DNA of 64,000 nt. It comes from Rhodanobacter sp. Lineage in GTDB: Bacteria; Pseudomonadota; Gammaproteobacteria; Xanthomonadales; Rhodanobacteraceae. The notes under the pieces are model-generated. The model worked only from the letters and a program-made list of their open reading frames with translations. It was not told the DNA's origin and made no database searches. Shown here in pieces: positions 1 through 8,843 of this stretch (the stretch's first letter is position 1; each line of letters starts with the position of its first letter). Made by a program: the position numbers and the translations under genes. The stretch covers positions 1-64,000 of the forward strand of contig SCRF01000044.1 in NCBI GenBank assembly GCA_004322005.1, in the 5' to 3' direction.

Positions 1-13
1 CGCGAAATGCCAT
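1..13 (-). CDS. 5' end of a downstream efflux gene (partial)
   Basis: On the minus strand the stop codon TAA of the adaptor gene overlaps an ATG (TAATG), leaving four codons (M-A-F-R) before the window edge. A start overlapping the previous stop is typical of translational coupling, so this is probably the inner-membrane pump or ABC permease/ATPase that works with the adaptor. Only the overlap is visible; the product is inferred from context. Confidence 0.35.
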
Positions 14-1245
14 TACGGTTTCACTCGCTGCACAGCCGCACCATCGCGCAGGCTGGCCGGCGGCGAAATCACCACGCTGTCGCCCGGCTTCACCGCCGCA
101 GGCAGCAGGCGCAGGTCGCCGTAACTCTGCGCGGCCGGATCGACCGTGCGCTGCCGCGCCTTGCCGTCCTCGACCACGAACACCACGCTGCGACGGTCGC
201 GCTGCACGATCGCCGTGGCCGGCACCAGCACGCCCTGCGGCGCCTGCGCGGAAGCAGAGGGCCTGGCTTCGAGGAAGGACACCCGCACGCCCATGTCGGG
301 CACGATGCGCGCATCCTTGTGTTCCAGCGCCACGCGCACCTTGATGGTCGCCTTGCCGCGATCGGCGGTGGGCACGATGGCGATCACGTGGGCCGGGATC
401 GTCCAGTCCGGATACGCGTCCAGCACCGCCTCGGCCGGCATGTCCGGCACGACCCTGCCGATGTAGGCCTCGTTGACGTCGACGTCGACTTCCAGCGAAT
501 TCATGTCCACGATGGTGCCGACGCCGGTGCGGGTGAAGCCGCCGCCGGCGGACAGCGGCGAAATGATCTCGCCGACCTGCGCATCCTTGGTGGTGACCAC
601 GCCGTCGAACGGTGCACGTACCACGGTGTAGTTGAAATTCACCTGTGCCACCGCGGCCTGGGCATCGGCGGCCCTGGCCTGCTGCTGCTGCGAGGCGAGC
701 TGGGCACGCAGGCTGCCGACCTGGGTGGCAGCCTGCTCGGCAGCCTGCCTCGATACCAGTCCACGAGCTGCAAGAGACTGCTGGCGGACGGCATCATGGA
801 TCGCCTGCGTCAGCTGTGCGCGGTACTGCGCGACCAGCGCATGGGCGGCATCGGCCTGCGCCCTGGCCGCCAGCAGGGTGGCCTTGTAGCCGCTGTCTTC
901 CAGCCGTGCCAGCACCTGCCCTTGCTTGACCCGTTCGCCTTCCTCGATCAGCACCGCGGTCAGGGTGCCGGTGATCTGCGCCGACACCGTGGCCTGCCGT
1001 CGCGCCGTGACGTACCCGGTGGCCTGCAGCACCGCACCGGCCTCGTTGTCGCCGGAGGGAGCAACCGCCTGCGCGGTCTGCACCGGCACGGCACGATGGC
1101 CCAGCCACAGCCAGCCGAAGACACCCGACAGCAACAGCAGCACCGCGACCGCGAGCAGCCACGGCCAGCGGCGCGTGCCGCTGCCGTGATCCTCGCGCTG
1201 GCTGCGGTCGATGCGCAATTCCTTCAACAAATCGGCGTTGTCCAC
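13..1245 (-). CDS. Efflux periplasmic adaptor (HlyD/MacA-like membrane fusion protein)
   Basis: The 410-residue protein has the layout of a membrane fusion protein linking an inner-membrane transporter to an outer-membrane channel. A cytoplasmic N-terminus of about 27 residues is followed by one membrane helix (about 28-48). Next come a lipoyl/barrel-sandwich half (around 75-115, with VSAQITGTLTAVLIEEGERV), a long Ala/Gln-rich coiled-coil hairpin (about 120-195), the second lipoyl half (VRAPFDGVVT), a beta-barrel segment and a membrane-proximal domain. There is no lipobox, so it is helix-anchored. The next gene overlaps its stop codon at the window edge, which suggests a pump operon. The MacA-like/ABC versus RND choice cannot be settled without the partner. 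It is divergent from the FAH gene at 1445. Confidence 0.85.
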   Translation of the reverse strand: MDNADLLKELRIDRSQREDHGSGTRRWPWLLAVAVLLLLSGVFGWLWLGHRAVPVQTAQAVAPSGDNEAGAVLQATGYVTARRQATVSAQITGTLTAVLIEEGERVKQGQVLARLEDSGYKATLLAARAQADAAHALVAQYRAQLTQAIHDAVRQQSLAARGLVSRQAAEQAATQVGSLRAQLASQQQQARAADAQAAVAQVNFNYTVVRAPFDGVVTTKDAQVGEIISPLSAGGGFTRTGVGTIVDMNSLEVDVDVNEAYIGRVVPDMPAEAVLDAYPDWTIPAHVIAIVPTADRGKATIKVRVALEHKDARIVPDMGVRVSFLEARPSASAQAPQGVLVPATAIVQRDRRSVVFVVEDGKARQRTVDPAAQSYGDLRLLPAAVKPGDSVVISPPASLRDGAAVQRVKP

Positions 1246-1444
1246 CCTTGCTCCCTGCCCGGCCCTGCCGGCTGCGTGATGCGTGGAAGATTGGCTGATC
1301 GGCTGCCATGCGATCAGGGTGCAGCATCAGCCATCCTCGATGACAGGTGTCATCCGTGCAAGTCATGCTCTTGCGAGCCAACCGCCGCCCGGATCGAGAT
1401 GCCGGCGATCCCGGATCGCACCGGGTTTTGCTACGCTTGCCGGC

Positions 1445-2131
1445 ATGGACTTCATCATCCCCCTGCCTGTACCGCCCAGCCTGCCGATCATCGGCAGCGA
1501 CCTGCGCTTTCCGATCCGTCGGGTGTTCTGCATCGGGCGCAACTATGCCGAGCATGCGCGCGAAATGGGCGCCAGCGTGGACAAGTCCGCGCCGATGTTT
1601 TTCTGCAAGCCAGCCGATGCGGTGGTCAGCGACGGTGCCGACGTACCGTATCCGCAGGCCACCGCCGACCTGCACCACGAGGTGGAAATGGTGGTGGCGC
1701 TGGGCAGCGGCGGCAGCGACCTGACGCCGGAACGGGCCGGGGCGCTGGTCTGGGGTCATGGCGTGGGCCTGGACCTGACCCGCCGCGACCTGCAGGCGCA
1801 GGCCAAGGCGAAGGGCCATCCGTGGGACGTGGCCAAGGCGTTCGATCATTCCGCGCCGGTGTCCGCCCTGCGCCCGGCAAGCGAGCGGATGCCGGATGCC
1901 GACACCATGCTGCGGCTCAACGTCAACGGCCAGTTGCGCCAGCAGACCCGGCTTGGCGAGATGGTGCACAGCGTGCCGGAGATCATCGCCGCGCTGTCGC
2001 GGCTGTTCGCGCTGAAGCCCGGCGACCTGATCTTCACCGGCACCCCGGCCGGGGTGGCCGCGCTGCAGCGCGGCGATCGCTTCGAGGCCGAACTGGAAGG
2101 CATCGCCCGACTGCAGGGGAAGATCGTCTGA
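1445..2131 (+). CDS. Fumarylacetoacetate hydrolase (FAH) family protein
   Basis: The 228-residue protein belongs to the FAH superfamily, which cleaves or decarboxylates beta-dicarbonyl acids (for example acylpyruvases or oxaloacetate decarboxylases) using a metal ion. Visible family signatures are the N-terminal [15 protein letters not shown], the metal-site region EVEMVVALG, and the C-terminal [13 protein letters not shown] chose the ATG at 1445 because the family begins close to the FCIGRNY motif; the frame is open further upstream but reads as low-complexity Arg/Pro-rich sequence. Length fits the single-domain subfamily. The substrate is not predictable; YcgM-like acylpyruvase is the nearest general class. 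Confidence 0.88.
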   Translation: MDFIIPLPVPPSLPIIGSDLRFPIRRVFCIGRNYAEHAREMGASVDKSAPMFFCKPADAVVSDGADVPYPQATADLHHEVEMVVALGSGGSDLTPERAGALVWGHGVGLDLTRRDLQAQAKAKGHPWDVAKAFDHSAPVSALRPASERMPDADTMLRLNVNGQLRQQTRLGEMVHSVPEIIAALSRLFALKPGDLIFTGTPAGVAALQRGDRFEAELEGIARLQGKIV

Positions 2132-2201
2132 CCTGCACGCAGGCAGGCCGCTGAGCGGAAGTCCCGCGGCCGACCGTCATCACACGAGAAAGGGGAAAGG
2201 C

Positions 2202-2621
2202 ATGAGCATGCTCACCGAGTTCAAGGAATTCGCCATGCGTGGCAACGTGCTCGACCTGGCGGTCGGCGTGGTCATCGGTGGCGCCTTCGGCAAGATCGTC
2301 ACCTCGCTGGTCAACGACGTGATCATGCCGCCAATCGGCATGCTCACCGGCGGCATGGATTTCTCGCAGCTGAAATGGGTGCTCAAGCCCGCCGATGCCA
2401 GCAACCCGGCACACAAGGTGGCCGAGGTGGCCGTGCAGTACGGGATGTTCGTCAATACCCTGATCCAGTTCCTGATCATCGCCTTCGCGATCTTCCTGAT
2501 GGTGAAGATGATCAACCGGCTCAGCCGCAGGCAGGAAGCGGCGCCGGCCGAACCGGCTGCGCCATCGGCCGATGTGGTGTTGCTGACTGAAATCCGCGAT
2601 CTGCTCAAGGGCAGGCAGTAA
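2202..2621 (+). CDS. mscL: Large-conductance mechanosensitive channel MscL
   Basis: MscL is the pentameric inner-membrane valve that opens under extreme membrane tension to release solutes on hypo-osmotic shock. The 139-residue sequence shows the N-terminal amphipathic helix ([13 protein letters not shown]), TM1 with the pore-lining pattern [17 protein letters not shown], a periplasmic loop, TM2 ([19 protein letters not shown]) and a charged C-terminal bundle helix ending [11 protein letters not shown]. An AGAAAGGGGAAAGG stretch just upstream of the ATG is a good ribosome-binding site. The gene is monocistronic and is followed immediately by a GGGAACG tandem repeat. Confidence 0.97.
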   Translation: MSMLTEFKEFAMRGNVLDLAVGVVIGGAFGKIVTSLVNDVIMPPIGMLTGGMDFSQLKWVLKPADASNPAHKVAEVAVQYGMFVNTLIQFLIIAFAIFLMVKMINRLSRRQEAAPAEPAAPSADVVLLTEIRDLLKGRQ

Positions 2622-2625
2622 CAGC

Positions 2626-2671
2626 GGGAACGGGGAACGGGGAACGGGGAACGGAAAATATCTTGTTCCCC
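2626..2671. repeat. Heptamer repeat (GGGAACG)x4 with short inverted arm
   Basis: Four perfect copies of the 7-mer GGGAACG occupy 2626-2653, directly after the mscL stop. A short inverted copy (GTTCCCC, 2665-2671) can pair with GGGGAAC at 2646-2652 across a 12-base AT-rich loop. It may act as a weak terminator between the convergent mscL and MarR genes. It belongs with the other 7-mer palindromes at 22625, 35232 and 48528. Confidence 0.8.
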
Positions 2672-2690
2672 GGCTGGATCGGTCAAACGC

Positions 2691-3149
2691 TCAGAGGGCG
2701 TCGCCATCCCTTTGCTCGAGCGCCAGCAGGTTGTCCTTGATCCGGTTGATCACTGCCAACGCCTGCTGCAGTTCGTCATGGTCGATGCCGCGGGTGGCGT
2801 CCCGGCGCAGTTCGCGGGCGATCACCTCCATGTCGCTGACGATCCCGCGCGCCTGCTCGGTGGTGTACAGCCGCCACGCGCGGCGATCCTTCGGGTCGGG
2901 CCGGCGCTCGACAAAACCGGCGGCCTGCAGGCGGTCGATCACCCGGCCCACCGCGATCGGCTCCATTTCCAGAAACTCGGCCAGCTCGGTCTGCCGCAGT
3001 CCCTCGCGGTGGTACAACATCTTGGTCGCACGCCACTGCGCGCGGGTCAACCCGAATTTCACCGCACGCCGATCGAAGTGCTTGCGGAACAGCAAGGTCA
3101 CGTCGTTCAGCAGATAGCCAAAGGAAATATCTTCCGTTTTCACCGTCAT
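2691..3149 (-). CDS. MarR-family transcriptional regulator
   Basis: The 152-residue protein is a winged-helix regulator of the MarR/SlyA type, which binds DNA as a homodimer and usually releases it on ligand binding. Helix alpha3/alpha4 and the wing are visible (LRQTELAEFLEMEPIAVGRV, then the wing GFVERRPDPKDRRAWRLYTT with the DxRAxR signature), flanked by N- and C-terminal dimerisation helices. MarR genes often lie beside an efflux system they control; the adaptor at 13-1245 is 1.4 kb away, so that link is only a guess. It is divergent from the macro-domain gene, with a 63-bp spacer. Confidence 0.92.
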   Translation of the reverse strand: MTVKTEDISFGYLLNDVTLLFRKHFDRRAVKFGLTRAQWRATKMLYHREGLRQTELAEFLEMEPIAVGRVIDRLQAAGFVERRPDPKDRRAWRLYTTEQARGIVSDMEVIARELRRDATRGIDHDELQQALAVINRIKDNLLALEQRDGDAL

Positions 3150-3212
3150 CCGTCGCCAGCCTCCCCACCCGTACGCATGTCATCAGCATACGGCGCGGCT
3201 ATCATCGAAGCC

Positions 3213-3734
3213 ATGTCCATCAACGTGATCATCGCCGACATCACCCAGCTGCGCGTGGATGCGATCGTCAACGCGGCCAACCCCACCTTGCTTGGCGGTG
3301 GCGGGGTGGATGGCGCCATTCATCGCGCGGCCGGGCCGGCCTTGCTTGCCGCCTGCCGCGCACTGCCCGAATCCGCGCCGGGAGTGCGCTGCCCGACCGG
3401 CGAGGCCCGCATCACGCCGGGCTTCGCCCTGCCTGCTCGCCATGTCATTCACACCGTGGGGCCGATCTGGCGGGGCGGCGCCCACGATGAACCGGCACTG
3501 CTCGAAAGCTGCTACCGCAACGCGCTGCAGCTGCTGTGCACCTGTCGATTGTCCAGCATTGCGTTCCCGGCCATCAGTTGCGGCGTGTACGGCTATCCGC
3601 CGGCACTGGCGGCGGAGGTGGCCATCGCCACGCTGCGCGACGAGCTGGCCCGCTCTGCGTCGATCGACGTGCGGCTGTGCTGTTTCAGCGAGGCGATGCA
3701 CGCGATCTGGCAGCAGGCGCTCATCGCAGCTTGA
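3213..3734 (+). CDS. Macro domain protein (ADP-ribose / O-acetyl-ADP-ribose deacetylase-like)
   Basis: Single macro domain of 173 residues, related to E. coli YmdB, binding ADP-ribose derivatives and often removing acetyl or ADP-ribosyl groups. The signature is complete: DAIVNAANPTLLGGGGVDGA (ligand-contacting Asn and Gly loop), HVIHTVGPIWRGG, and the distal loop FPAISCGVYGYP. I chose the ATG at 3213 because the conserved strand INVIIADITQLRVDAIVNAA begins there; upstream codons in frame belong to the antisense of the marR gene. Its last 14 bases overlap the 3' end of batD on the other strand, a convergent overlap. Confidence 0.94.
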   Translation: MSINVIIADITQLRVDAIVNAANPTLLGGGGVDGAIHRAAGPALLAACRALPESAPGVRCPTGEARITPGFALPARHVIHTVGPIWRGGAHDEPALLESCYRNALQLLCTCRLSSIAFPAISCGVYGYPPALAAEVAIATLRDELARSASIDVRLCCFSEAMHAIWQQALIAA

Positions 3735-5433
3735 ACGGATACAGCGGTGGCAGACCATCCGTATCGGCATCCGCGTGATCGTCCCGGCGCCAGACGAAGC
3801 CATGCTTGAACAACCCGGCCACAGCCGCACCGTCGTCGGCCACCGGCGCACCGGCGTAATGCCGCTGCTGCAGGGCGGCGATGGCCGCGCGTTGTTTGTC
3901 GTCGCCCAGCATCGCCGCCAGTTCGCCCAGATGCTGGATCGCCGGTCGCTCGGCACGCGCCCAAGCCAGCAGGGTACGCACCTGCGCCGCCGTGTCGGCG
4001 CGCATGGCGGCATCGAGGAACGCCTGCTGGCACTGGCGCGCCGACGCCGCGTGCAGCACCGCGGGTATGGCGGCCGACGGCGAGCGGCCATGGCCACGCC
4101 ACCACCACCATCCGAGCAGGCTCAGCAGCCACAAGCCGATGCTGCCCAGCGCCAGCCAGCGCCAGGGCACGGCGCGGGTCGCTACCGTCGTCGCCGGGGG
4201 CGTGGCACCCGGGGCGTTCGTGGCTGCCGCAACGGCCGGGGCGGATGGATGCGCGGCCATCCCGCCGATCGCAGGCAACACGGTCACGCTGTGTGCCGGA
4301 ATCTGCGCCACTTCCATCCGGTCGCTCAGCACGTTCCACCAGTTCAGGGTGATTGCCGGAACCGTCAGCGTGCCGGCTCGCTCGGGCACGATCGCAAAGG
4401 CCTGCTGGCGGTGACTGACGAGCCATGGTCCGGCATCGCGGGTGCCGGTAACCGGCTTGTCCGGATACACCGTGGCGCCATCCAGCGACGGCAGGCTCAG
4501 TGTCGGCAAGGCCTCGAATGGCAGGCCGGTCGCCTGCAGGTTCAGCGTGACGTTCAGCGGCTGTCCCACGCGCACCTGGGCACCTGAGCCCGCGCCCGGC
4601 CAGCCATCCAGTGTCAGGCTCAACTGGCGCGCCGGCAGCCAGGCGGCATTGCCCCAATCGGCCGGGGCCGCGCGCACCTGGACCGTCTGCGCCGGCGCGC
4701 GGGCCGAGACCGGCGTACTGGCGCCGAAGAAACTGTTGGGGTCGTTCGGATCGACCGCGTCGCCCTGGAAATTCAGCGCCGGGATATCGATCTGGCCGGC
4801 ATGCTGCGGCACCAGCGCATAGCGGCGCTCGAGCACGTGATACTGGCGGCCGCCGCGTTCGGCGTCGTAGTTCAGGTCGTTGCCGACCCGGCTGACGTCC
4901 ATGCCGTCGACCTGTGGCGTATCCAGCGACCCGCCGCTGATATTGACCGCGTAATACAGCCGCACGACATAGCTCAATTGCTGGCCGACGTAAGCCTGGC
5001 GCGGCTCGACCTGCGCTTCCATGAAGACATCCGCGCCGGCGGATGCCGCCGCCGTCGGACTGGCTGCCGTCACATGCAACTGCAACGGCGCAGTCTGACT
5101 GCCAGCGACGGTGAGCGCAGGAATCTGCAGCACTCCCTCGTGCCGGGGACGCAGCGCGACGCCGAAGGTCAGGGTCGAGGTCGCGGTGCCGTTGACGATG
5201 CTGAGACTGCTGTTCTGGGACGTGCCGAGTATCTCGAAATCCTTGTTCAACGCACCGAGATCGGGTGCCTGGACGTTCCCGCTGGAATGGTTCACGCGCA
5301 CGTTCAGCGTCACCGTGTCGCCCAGCTGCACGCTGTCGCGATCCAGCGTGGCCTGCACGTCGGCGGCCCGACCGAGCGCCGGAAGCAGCAGCAGGGCCAG
5401 CAACCCGCATCGGATGATTCGTCGAAACATCAC
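3721..5433 (-). CDS. batD: BatD-like protein (oxygen tolerance / Bat operon)
   Basis: BatD is the membrane-anchored periplasmic member of Bat operons. The 570-residue protein has a signal peptide (CGLLALLLLPALGRA), an Ig-like repeat region typical of BatD (ATLDRDSVQLGDTVTLNVRV near residue 30; later LDTPQVDGMDVSRVGNDLNY and PAITLNWWNVLSDRMEV), an Ala/Pro/Thr-rich linker, one membrane helix around 420-440 (WLALGSIGLWLLSLLGWWWW) and a cytoplasmic tail. Its ATG overlaps the stop of the upstream VWA-TPR gene by four bases. It is the last gene of the operon; its end overlaps the macro-domain gene. Biochemical function is unknown for the family; Bat proteins are linked to stress and aerotolerance. 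Confidence 0.9.
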   Translation of the reverse strand: MMFRRIIRCGLLALLLLPALGRAADVQATLDRDSVQLGDTVTLNVRVNHSSGNVQAPDLGALNKDFEILGTSQNSSLSIVNGTATSTLTFGVALRPRHEGVLQIPALTVAGSQTAPLQLHVTAASPTAAASAGADVFMEAQVEPRQAYVGQQLSYVVRLYYAVNISGGSLDTPQVDGMDVSRVGNDLNYDAERGGRQYHVLERRYALVPQHAGQIDIPALNFQGDAVDPNDPNSFFGASTPVSARAPAQTVQVRAAPADWGNAAWLPARQLSLTLDGWPGAGSGAQVRVGQPLNVTLNLQATGLPFEALPTLSLPSLDGATVYPDKPVTGTRDAGPWLVSHRQQAFAIVPERAGTLTVPAITLNWWNVLSDRMEVAQIPAHSVTVLPAIGGMAAHPSAPAVAAATNAPGATPPATTVATRAVPWRWLALGSIGLWLLSLLGWWWWRGHGRSPSAAIPAVLHAASARQCQQAFLDAAMRADTAAQVRTLLAWARAERPAIQHLGELAAMLGDDKQRAAIAALQQRHYAGAPVADDGAAVAGLFKHGFVWRRDDHADADTDGLPPLYPFKLR

Positions 5434-7331
5434 GGCTGTTCGTCCCCGGTGGGTGCGCCGCCATGGCGCTGCAGGTATTCCAGTTCGAACTTGCGCCGCA
5501 ACAGCGCCCCCGGATCGTCCGGTACCCGCTGCAATGCCTGGCGCAGGTCGGCGGGCAGCTTCGCTTGCGGGTCGTCCCCGGCCATCACGCCGAGCTGATG
5601 CGGCGCTTGCGCGGCGCGGTCCGGTTTCTTTTGCTGCGCCGCCAGCGCCTGGTCCATCTGCTGCTTCAGGGCCTGCTGTGCCTTCTGCGCTTGCGCTTTC
5701 TGCTCCGCCTGCTGCTGCGCTGTCTGCGGCTTCGGCTGACCGCCGGCCTGGCCCTGCGCGGAAGGGTTGTTCGCATCGTGTGCGGCGGATTTGCCGTCCT
5801 TGTCCGGGGGATTCTTGCCGTTCGCGCCGGACGACTGCGGCTGGCCCTGCTGCTGGCCGGACTTGCCGGGCTTGCCGGACTTGCCGGACGGCGAGGGCTG
5901 CCCCTTGCCGTCACCCTTGCCCTGCTGCTTTTGCTGCTTCGACTGCTCCTGCTTGGGTTTCTGCTGTTGCTGCCGGTGCAACCAGTCCTCGACCGCCTTG
6001 CGGTTGGCGACGGCATCGGCATTGGCCGGATCGAGTTTCAACGCCTTGTCGTAAGCCTCGATGGCCGGCTGATATTGACCCTGCCGGGCCAGCGCATTGC
6101 CCAGGTTGTAGGCCGCGTCGGTACCGGGAACCTGCTTCAGCGCTTGTGCCGCGGCGACGTAGTCGCCCACTCGATAGTCCGCCGCACCACGCCACGCCGG
6201 GTCGCGTGCCAGCTGCTGCGCCTGCTTCGCCTGGCCGTGCCGCAAGGCCTGCGCGGCCTGCTGGTCGGGCCGTTGCCAGAGGTCGTTCCAGCTCATCGCA
6301 CTGGCGCGTCCGGGCAGGGCCGGCAGCAGCACCAGCGCCACCAGCAGCAGCCAGCCGCGGCGGAAAGCCGCGGCCACCACCAGCAGCAGGGGCAGCAGCA
6401 GCCACGGCCCGCGATCCTGCCACTGTTCGTTCAGCTGTCCTTTCACCGCACTGGCCGAGCCGCTGCGCAGCTGCGCCCGCAGCGCATCGATATCGCTCTG
6501 GTCGGCGGTCATCGGCACATAGCGGCCGCCGCCGGCTGCTGCCACGGCAGCCAGTTCGGCATCGTCGCGCCCCGCCAGCACCATGTGCCCCTGTGGGTCG
6601 TGCAGAAAGCCGCCATCGGCTTGCGGTATCGGGGCACCCTGCGAGGTTCCCACGCCCAGCACCGATACCCGCACGCCCGCGGCAGCGGCCGTGCGCGCGG
6701 CGGCGACCGCGGAGCTGTCCGCCTGATCGGTGATCAGCACCAGCGAACCACCCCTTACGTTGGCATCGTGGATCAGCGCCATGCCGCGCTGGATCGCCTG
6801 CGCGGCATCGTTGCCGTCCACCGGCATGGTGTCGGGCGCCATCGCATCGAGCAGATCGCCGAGGCTGTTCGCGTCGGAGGTCAACGGTGCCACCACGAAC
6901 GCTTCACCGGCATAGCCGATCAAGGCATTGAGACCGTCACGATTGCTGTCCAGCAGATCGTGCGCCTTGTAGATCGCGCGGCTGAGCCGGTCCGGCGCCA
7001 CGTCACGCGCCAGCATGTGCCGCGACAGCGAAACGGCCACCACCTGCGCGGCACGGCTGGCATACCACGGTTGCGCGATGCGGTTCCAGCTCGGGCCGGC
7101 CAGCGCCAGTGCCGACAGCGTCCAACCCAGCAGGAACAATCCCGCCGGCAGCCGTCGACTGCCGGCTTTCCCGCGCAGCAGATGCGGCAGCAGTTCGGCA
7201 TCGACCAGCCGCGACAACTCCGCCTGCACCTGGCTGCGCCGGGTGCCCAGCCACCACCACACCGGCAGCAGCGCCAGCAGCACCAGCCACCACGGCTGCA
7301 GGAAATGAAACTGCGCGATGGCCTGCTTCAT
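5430..7331 (-). CDS. BatB/BatC-type fusion: VWA domain plus TPR protein
   Basis: The 633-residue protein joins what are two genes in many Bat operons. The BatB part has two N-terminal membrane helices, a VWA domain (about 85-290) and a further membrane segment pair (about 300-345). The BatC part is a TPR block (AAYNLGNALARQGQYQPAIE, AYDKALKLDPANADAVANRK), then a long Gln/Lys/Gly-rich low-complexity region (about 445-570) and a charged C-terminal helix. The expected metal-site motif of the VWA domain, DxSxS, reads VSLSRHM here, lacking the Asp and the second Ser, so metal binding is probably weakened. It overlaps batA upstream and batD downstream by four bases each. Confidence 0.9.
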   Translation of the reverse strand: MKQAIAQFHFLQPWWLVLLALLPVWWWLGTRRSQVQAELSRLVDAELLPHLLRGKAGSRRLPAGLFLLGWTLSALALAGPSWNRIAQPWYASRAAQVVAVSLSRHMLARDVAPDRLSRAIYKAHDLLDSNRDGLNALIGYAGEAFVVAPLTSDANSLGDLLDAMAPDTMPVDGNDAAQAIQRGMALIHDANVRGGSLVLITDQADSSAVAAARTAAAAGVRVSVLGVGTSQGAPIPQADGGFLHDPQGHMVLAGRDDAELAAVAAAGGGRYVPMTADQSDIDALRAQLRSGSASAVKGQLNEQWQDRGPWLLLPLLLVVAAAFRRGWLLLVALVLLPALPGRASAMSWNDLWQRPDQQAAQALRHGQAKQAQQLARDPAWRGAADYRVGDYVAAAQALKQVPGTDAAYNLGNALARQGQYQPAIEAYDKALKLDPANADAVANRKAVEDWLHRQQQQKPKQEQSKQQKQQGKGDGKGQPSPSGKSGKPGKSGQQQGQPQSSGANGKNPPDKDGKSAAHDANNPSAQGQAGGQPKPQTAQQQAEQKAQAQKAQQALKQQMDQALAAQQKKPDRAAQAPHQLGVMAGDDPQAKLPADLRQALQRVPDDPGALLRRKFELEYLQRHGGAPTGDEQP

Positions 7332-8314
7332 GTCGACGGCTCCGGTCGGGGGCCGAATTGACGCGGTGCGACCAGCAACAGCAACAACGCCAGCGCGGCA
7401 GCCAGCGGCCAGCGGAACAGTTCGTGGCGTGGCCGCAATGTCGGACCCCGCTGCGGCATCGGCTCCAGCGCATCGATCGCCCGATAGGCGGCAGCCAGTT
7501 CGCGGCTGTCGGTGGCACGGAAGAAGCGTCCGCCGGTTTCCTTGGCGATGTGGGTGAGCATGTCCGCATCCAGATCCGCCGAGGGGTTGACCAGCTGACT
7601 GCCGAAGAACCCCGGCACGCGCATCCGCGTGGCGCCGATGCCGATGGTGTAGATGCGCACGCCGGCCGCCTTGGCCGCCCGTGCCGCCTCGCGCGGCGAA
7701 ATGCTGCCGGCGTTGTTGACGCCGTCGGTCAGCAGGATCAGCACGCGCGCCTGCTGCGGCAAGGCCGAGAGCCGTTTCACCGCCACCGCGATCGCGTCGC
7801 CGATCGCCGTTTCGGTGCCGGCCAGACCCACCGCCGCGCCCTGCAGTTGCGCCCGCACCGCCGACAGGTCGTAGGTCAGCGGCGTCACCAGGAAGGCCTG
7901 GCTACCGAACAGGACCAGGCCCATCTCGTCGCCATGGCGCCGATTGATGAAGTCCCCGGCGATCGCCTCGACCGCGCCGAAGCGGCTGACCGGCTGACCG
8001 GCCAGCTGCATGTCGTCGGTGTGCATGCTGCCGGACAGATCCACCGCCAGCATCATCCCACGCCCGCTGCGCTGCTGCGCCTGCGGCGGCCCCACCCACT
8101 GCGGCCGTGCCGCGGCCGCCAGCAGGCACAGCCATGCCAGCACCGACAACCACGATGCGATGCCATGGCCCGCATGGCGGCTGACCGCGGTCAGCTGCAG
8201 GCCCGGTTGCGGCAAGTGCAAGGCCTGTCCCGGTACGGCCGGCTTCAGCCAGCGACGCAGCAACCACGGCAACGGCAACAGCACGACGATCCACGGCCAG
8301 GCAAATTCAGGCAT
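7328..8314 (-). CDS. batA: BatA-like VWA domain membrane protein
   Basis: The 328-residue protein carries the BatA layout: an N-terminal membrane anchor (FAWPWIVVLLPLPWLLRRWL), a second helix (about 58-72), a VWA domain beginning MMLAVDLSGSMHTDD with an intact MIDAS (D-x-S-x-S), the later MIDAS parts (TETAIGDAIAVAVK, ILLTDGVNNAG) and a C-terminal helix near 300-318. VWA domains bind metal-dependent protein ligands; BatA works with a MoxR AAA+ ATPase that is encoded in the same operon. It overlaps the DUF4381 gene by eight bases upstream and the next gene by four. Confidence 0.92.
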   Translation of the reverse strand: MPEFAWPWIVVLLPLPWLLRRWLKPAVPGQALHLPQPGLQLTAVSRHAGHGIASWLSVLAWLCLLAAAARPQWVGPPQAQQRSGRGMMLAVDLSGSMHTDDMQLAGQPVSRFGAVEAIAGDFINRRHGDEMGLVLFGSQAFLVTPLTYDLSAVRAQLQGAAVGLAGTETAIGDAIAVAVKRLSALPQQARVLILLTDGVNNAGSISPREAARAAKAAGVRIYTIGIGATRMRVPGFFGSQLVNPSADLDADMLTHIAKETGGRFFRATDSRELAAAYRAIDALEPMPQRGPTLRPRHELFRWPLAAALALLLLLVAPRQFGPRPEPST

Positions 8315-8843
8315 CGGTGGGCTCCTGCGTCACCGGCTTCCATTTGCCCGGCTGCAACGCCAGACGCAGCCATTGCCGCACCGCCGACGATGCAGCGGCA
8401 TGATCGAACGATGCCGGCGCACGGTAGATCGCCTGATCCAGCGCCAGCAACCGCTCCAGCGTCGCCGCATCGACCGGCACCCGTGCCAGGGTCCGTCGCC
8501 AGGCTTCGCCTCGCTGCTGCGCGGCTGTTGCGTCATGCCGGCGCGCCACCCGTCGCAGCAGCTGATGCAGGCCGCTCGCCAGCGCGGCCTGATCGCCGTC
8601 GTGTTGATGCTGCCGCAGCAGTCGATCCAGTTCGGCCAGCACGTGCCGGCGTTGCCGCTGCGTGCGCCGATGCCGCCGCCACAGCCATGCAGCGGCCAGC
8701 AGTGCCAGCAGCAACAGCGCGCCCAGCAGCCACCAGCCGGGAGCCGGCGGCCACCATGACGGATCGGGAGGCAGATGAATATCGCGCAGGACCGGGCCCT
8801 GCGCCGCGACGGTCGACGCCGGCTGCTGCGCAAACGCCATCAT
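8307..8843 (-). CDS. DUF4381 domain membrane protein of the Bat operon
   Basis: The 178-residue protein has a single membrane helix (WWLLGALLLLALLAAAWLWR) preceded by LRDIHLPPDPSWWPPAPGWW, the hallmark start of DUF4381 proteins, and followed by a basic cytoplasmic helical domain. These proteins occur between the DUF58 gene and batA in MoxR/Bat operons of Gammaproteobacteria, as here. The biochemical role is unknown. Its start overlaps the DUF58 stop by four bases (ATGA), consistent with translational coupling. Confidence 0.88.
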   Translation of the reverse strand: MMAFAQQPASTVAAQGPVLRDIHLPPDPSWWPPAPGWWLLGALLLLALLAAAWLWRRHRRTQRQRRHVLAELDRLLRQHQHDGDQAALASGLHQLLRRVARRHDATAAQQRGEAWRRTLARVPVDAATLERLLALDQAIYRAPASFDHAAASSAVRQWLRLALQPGKWKPVTQEPTDA

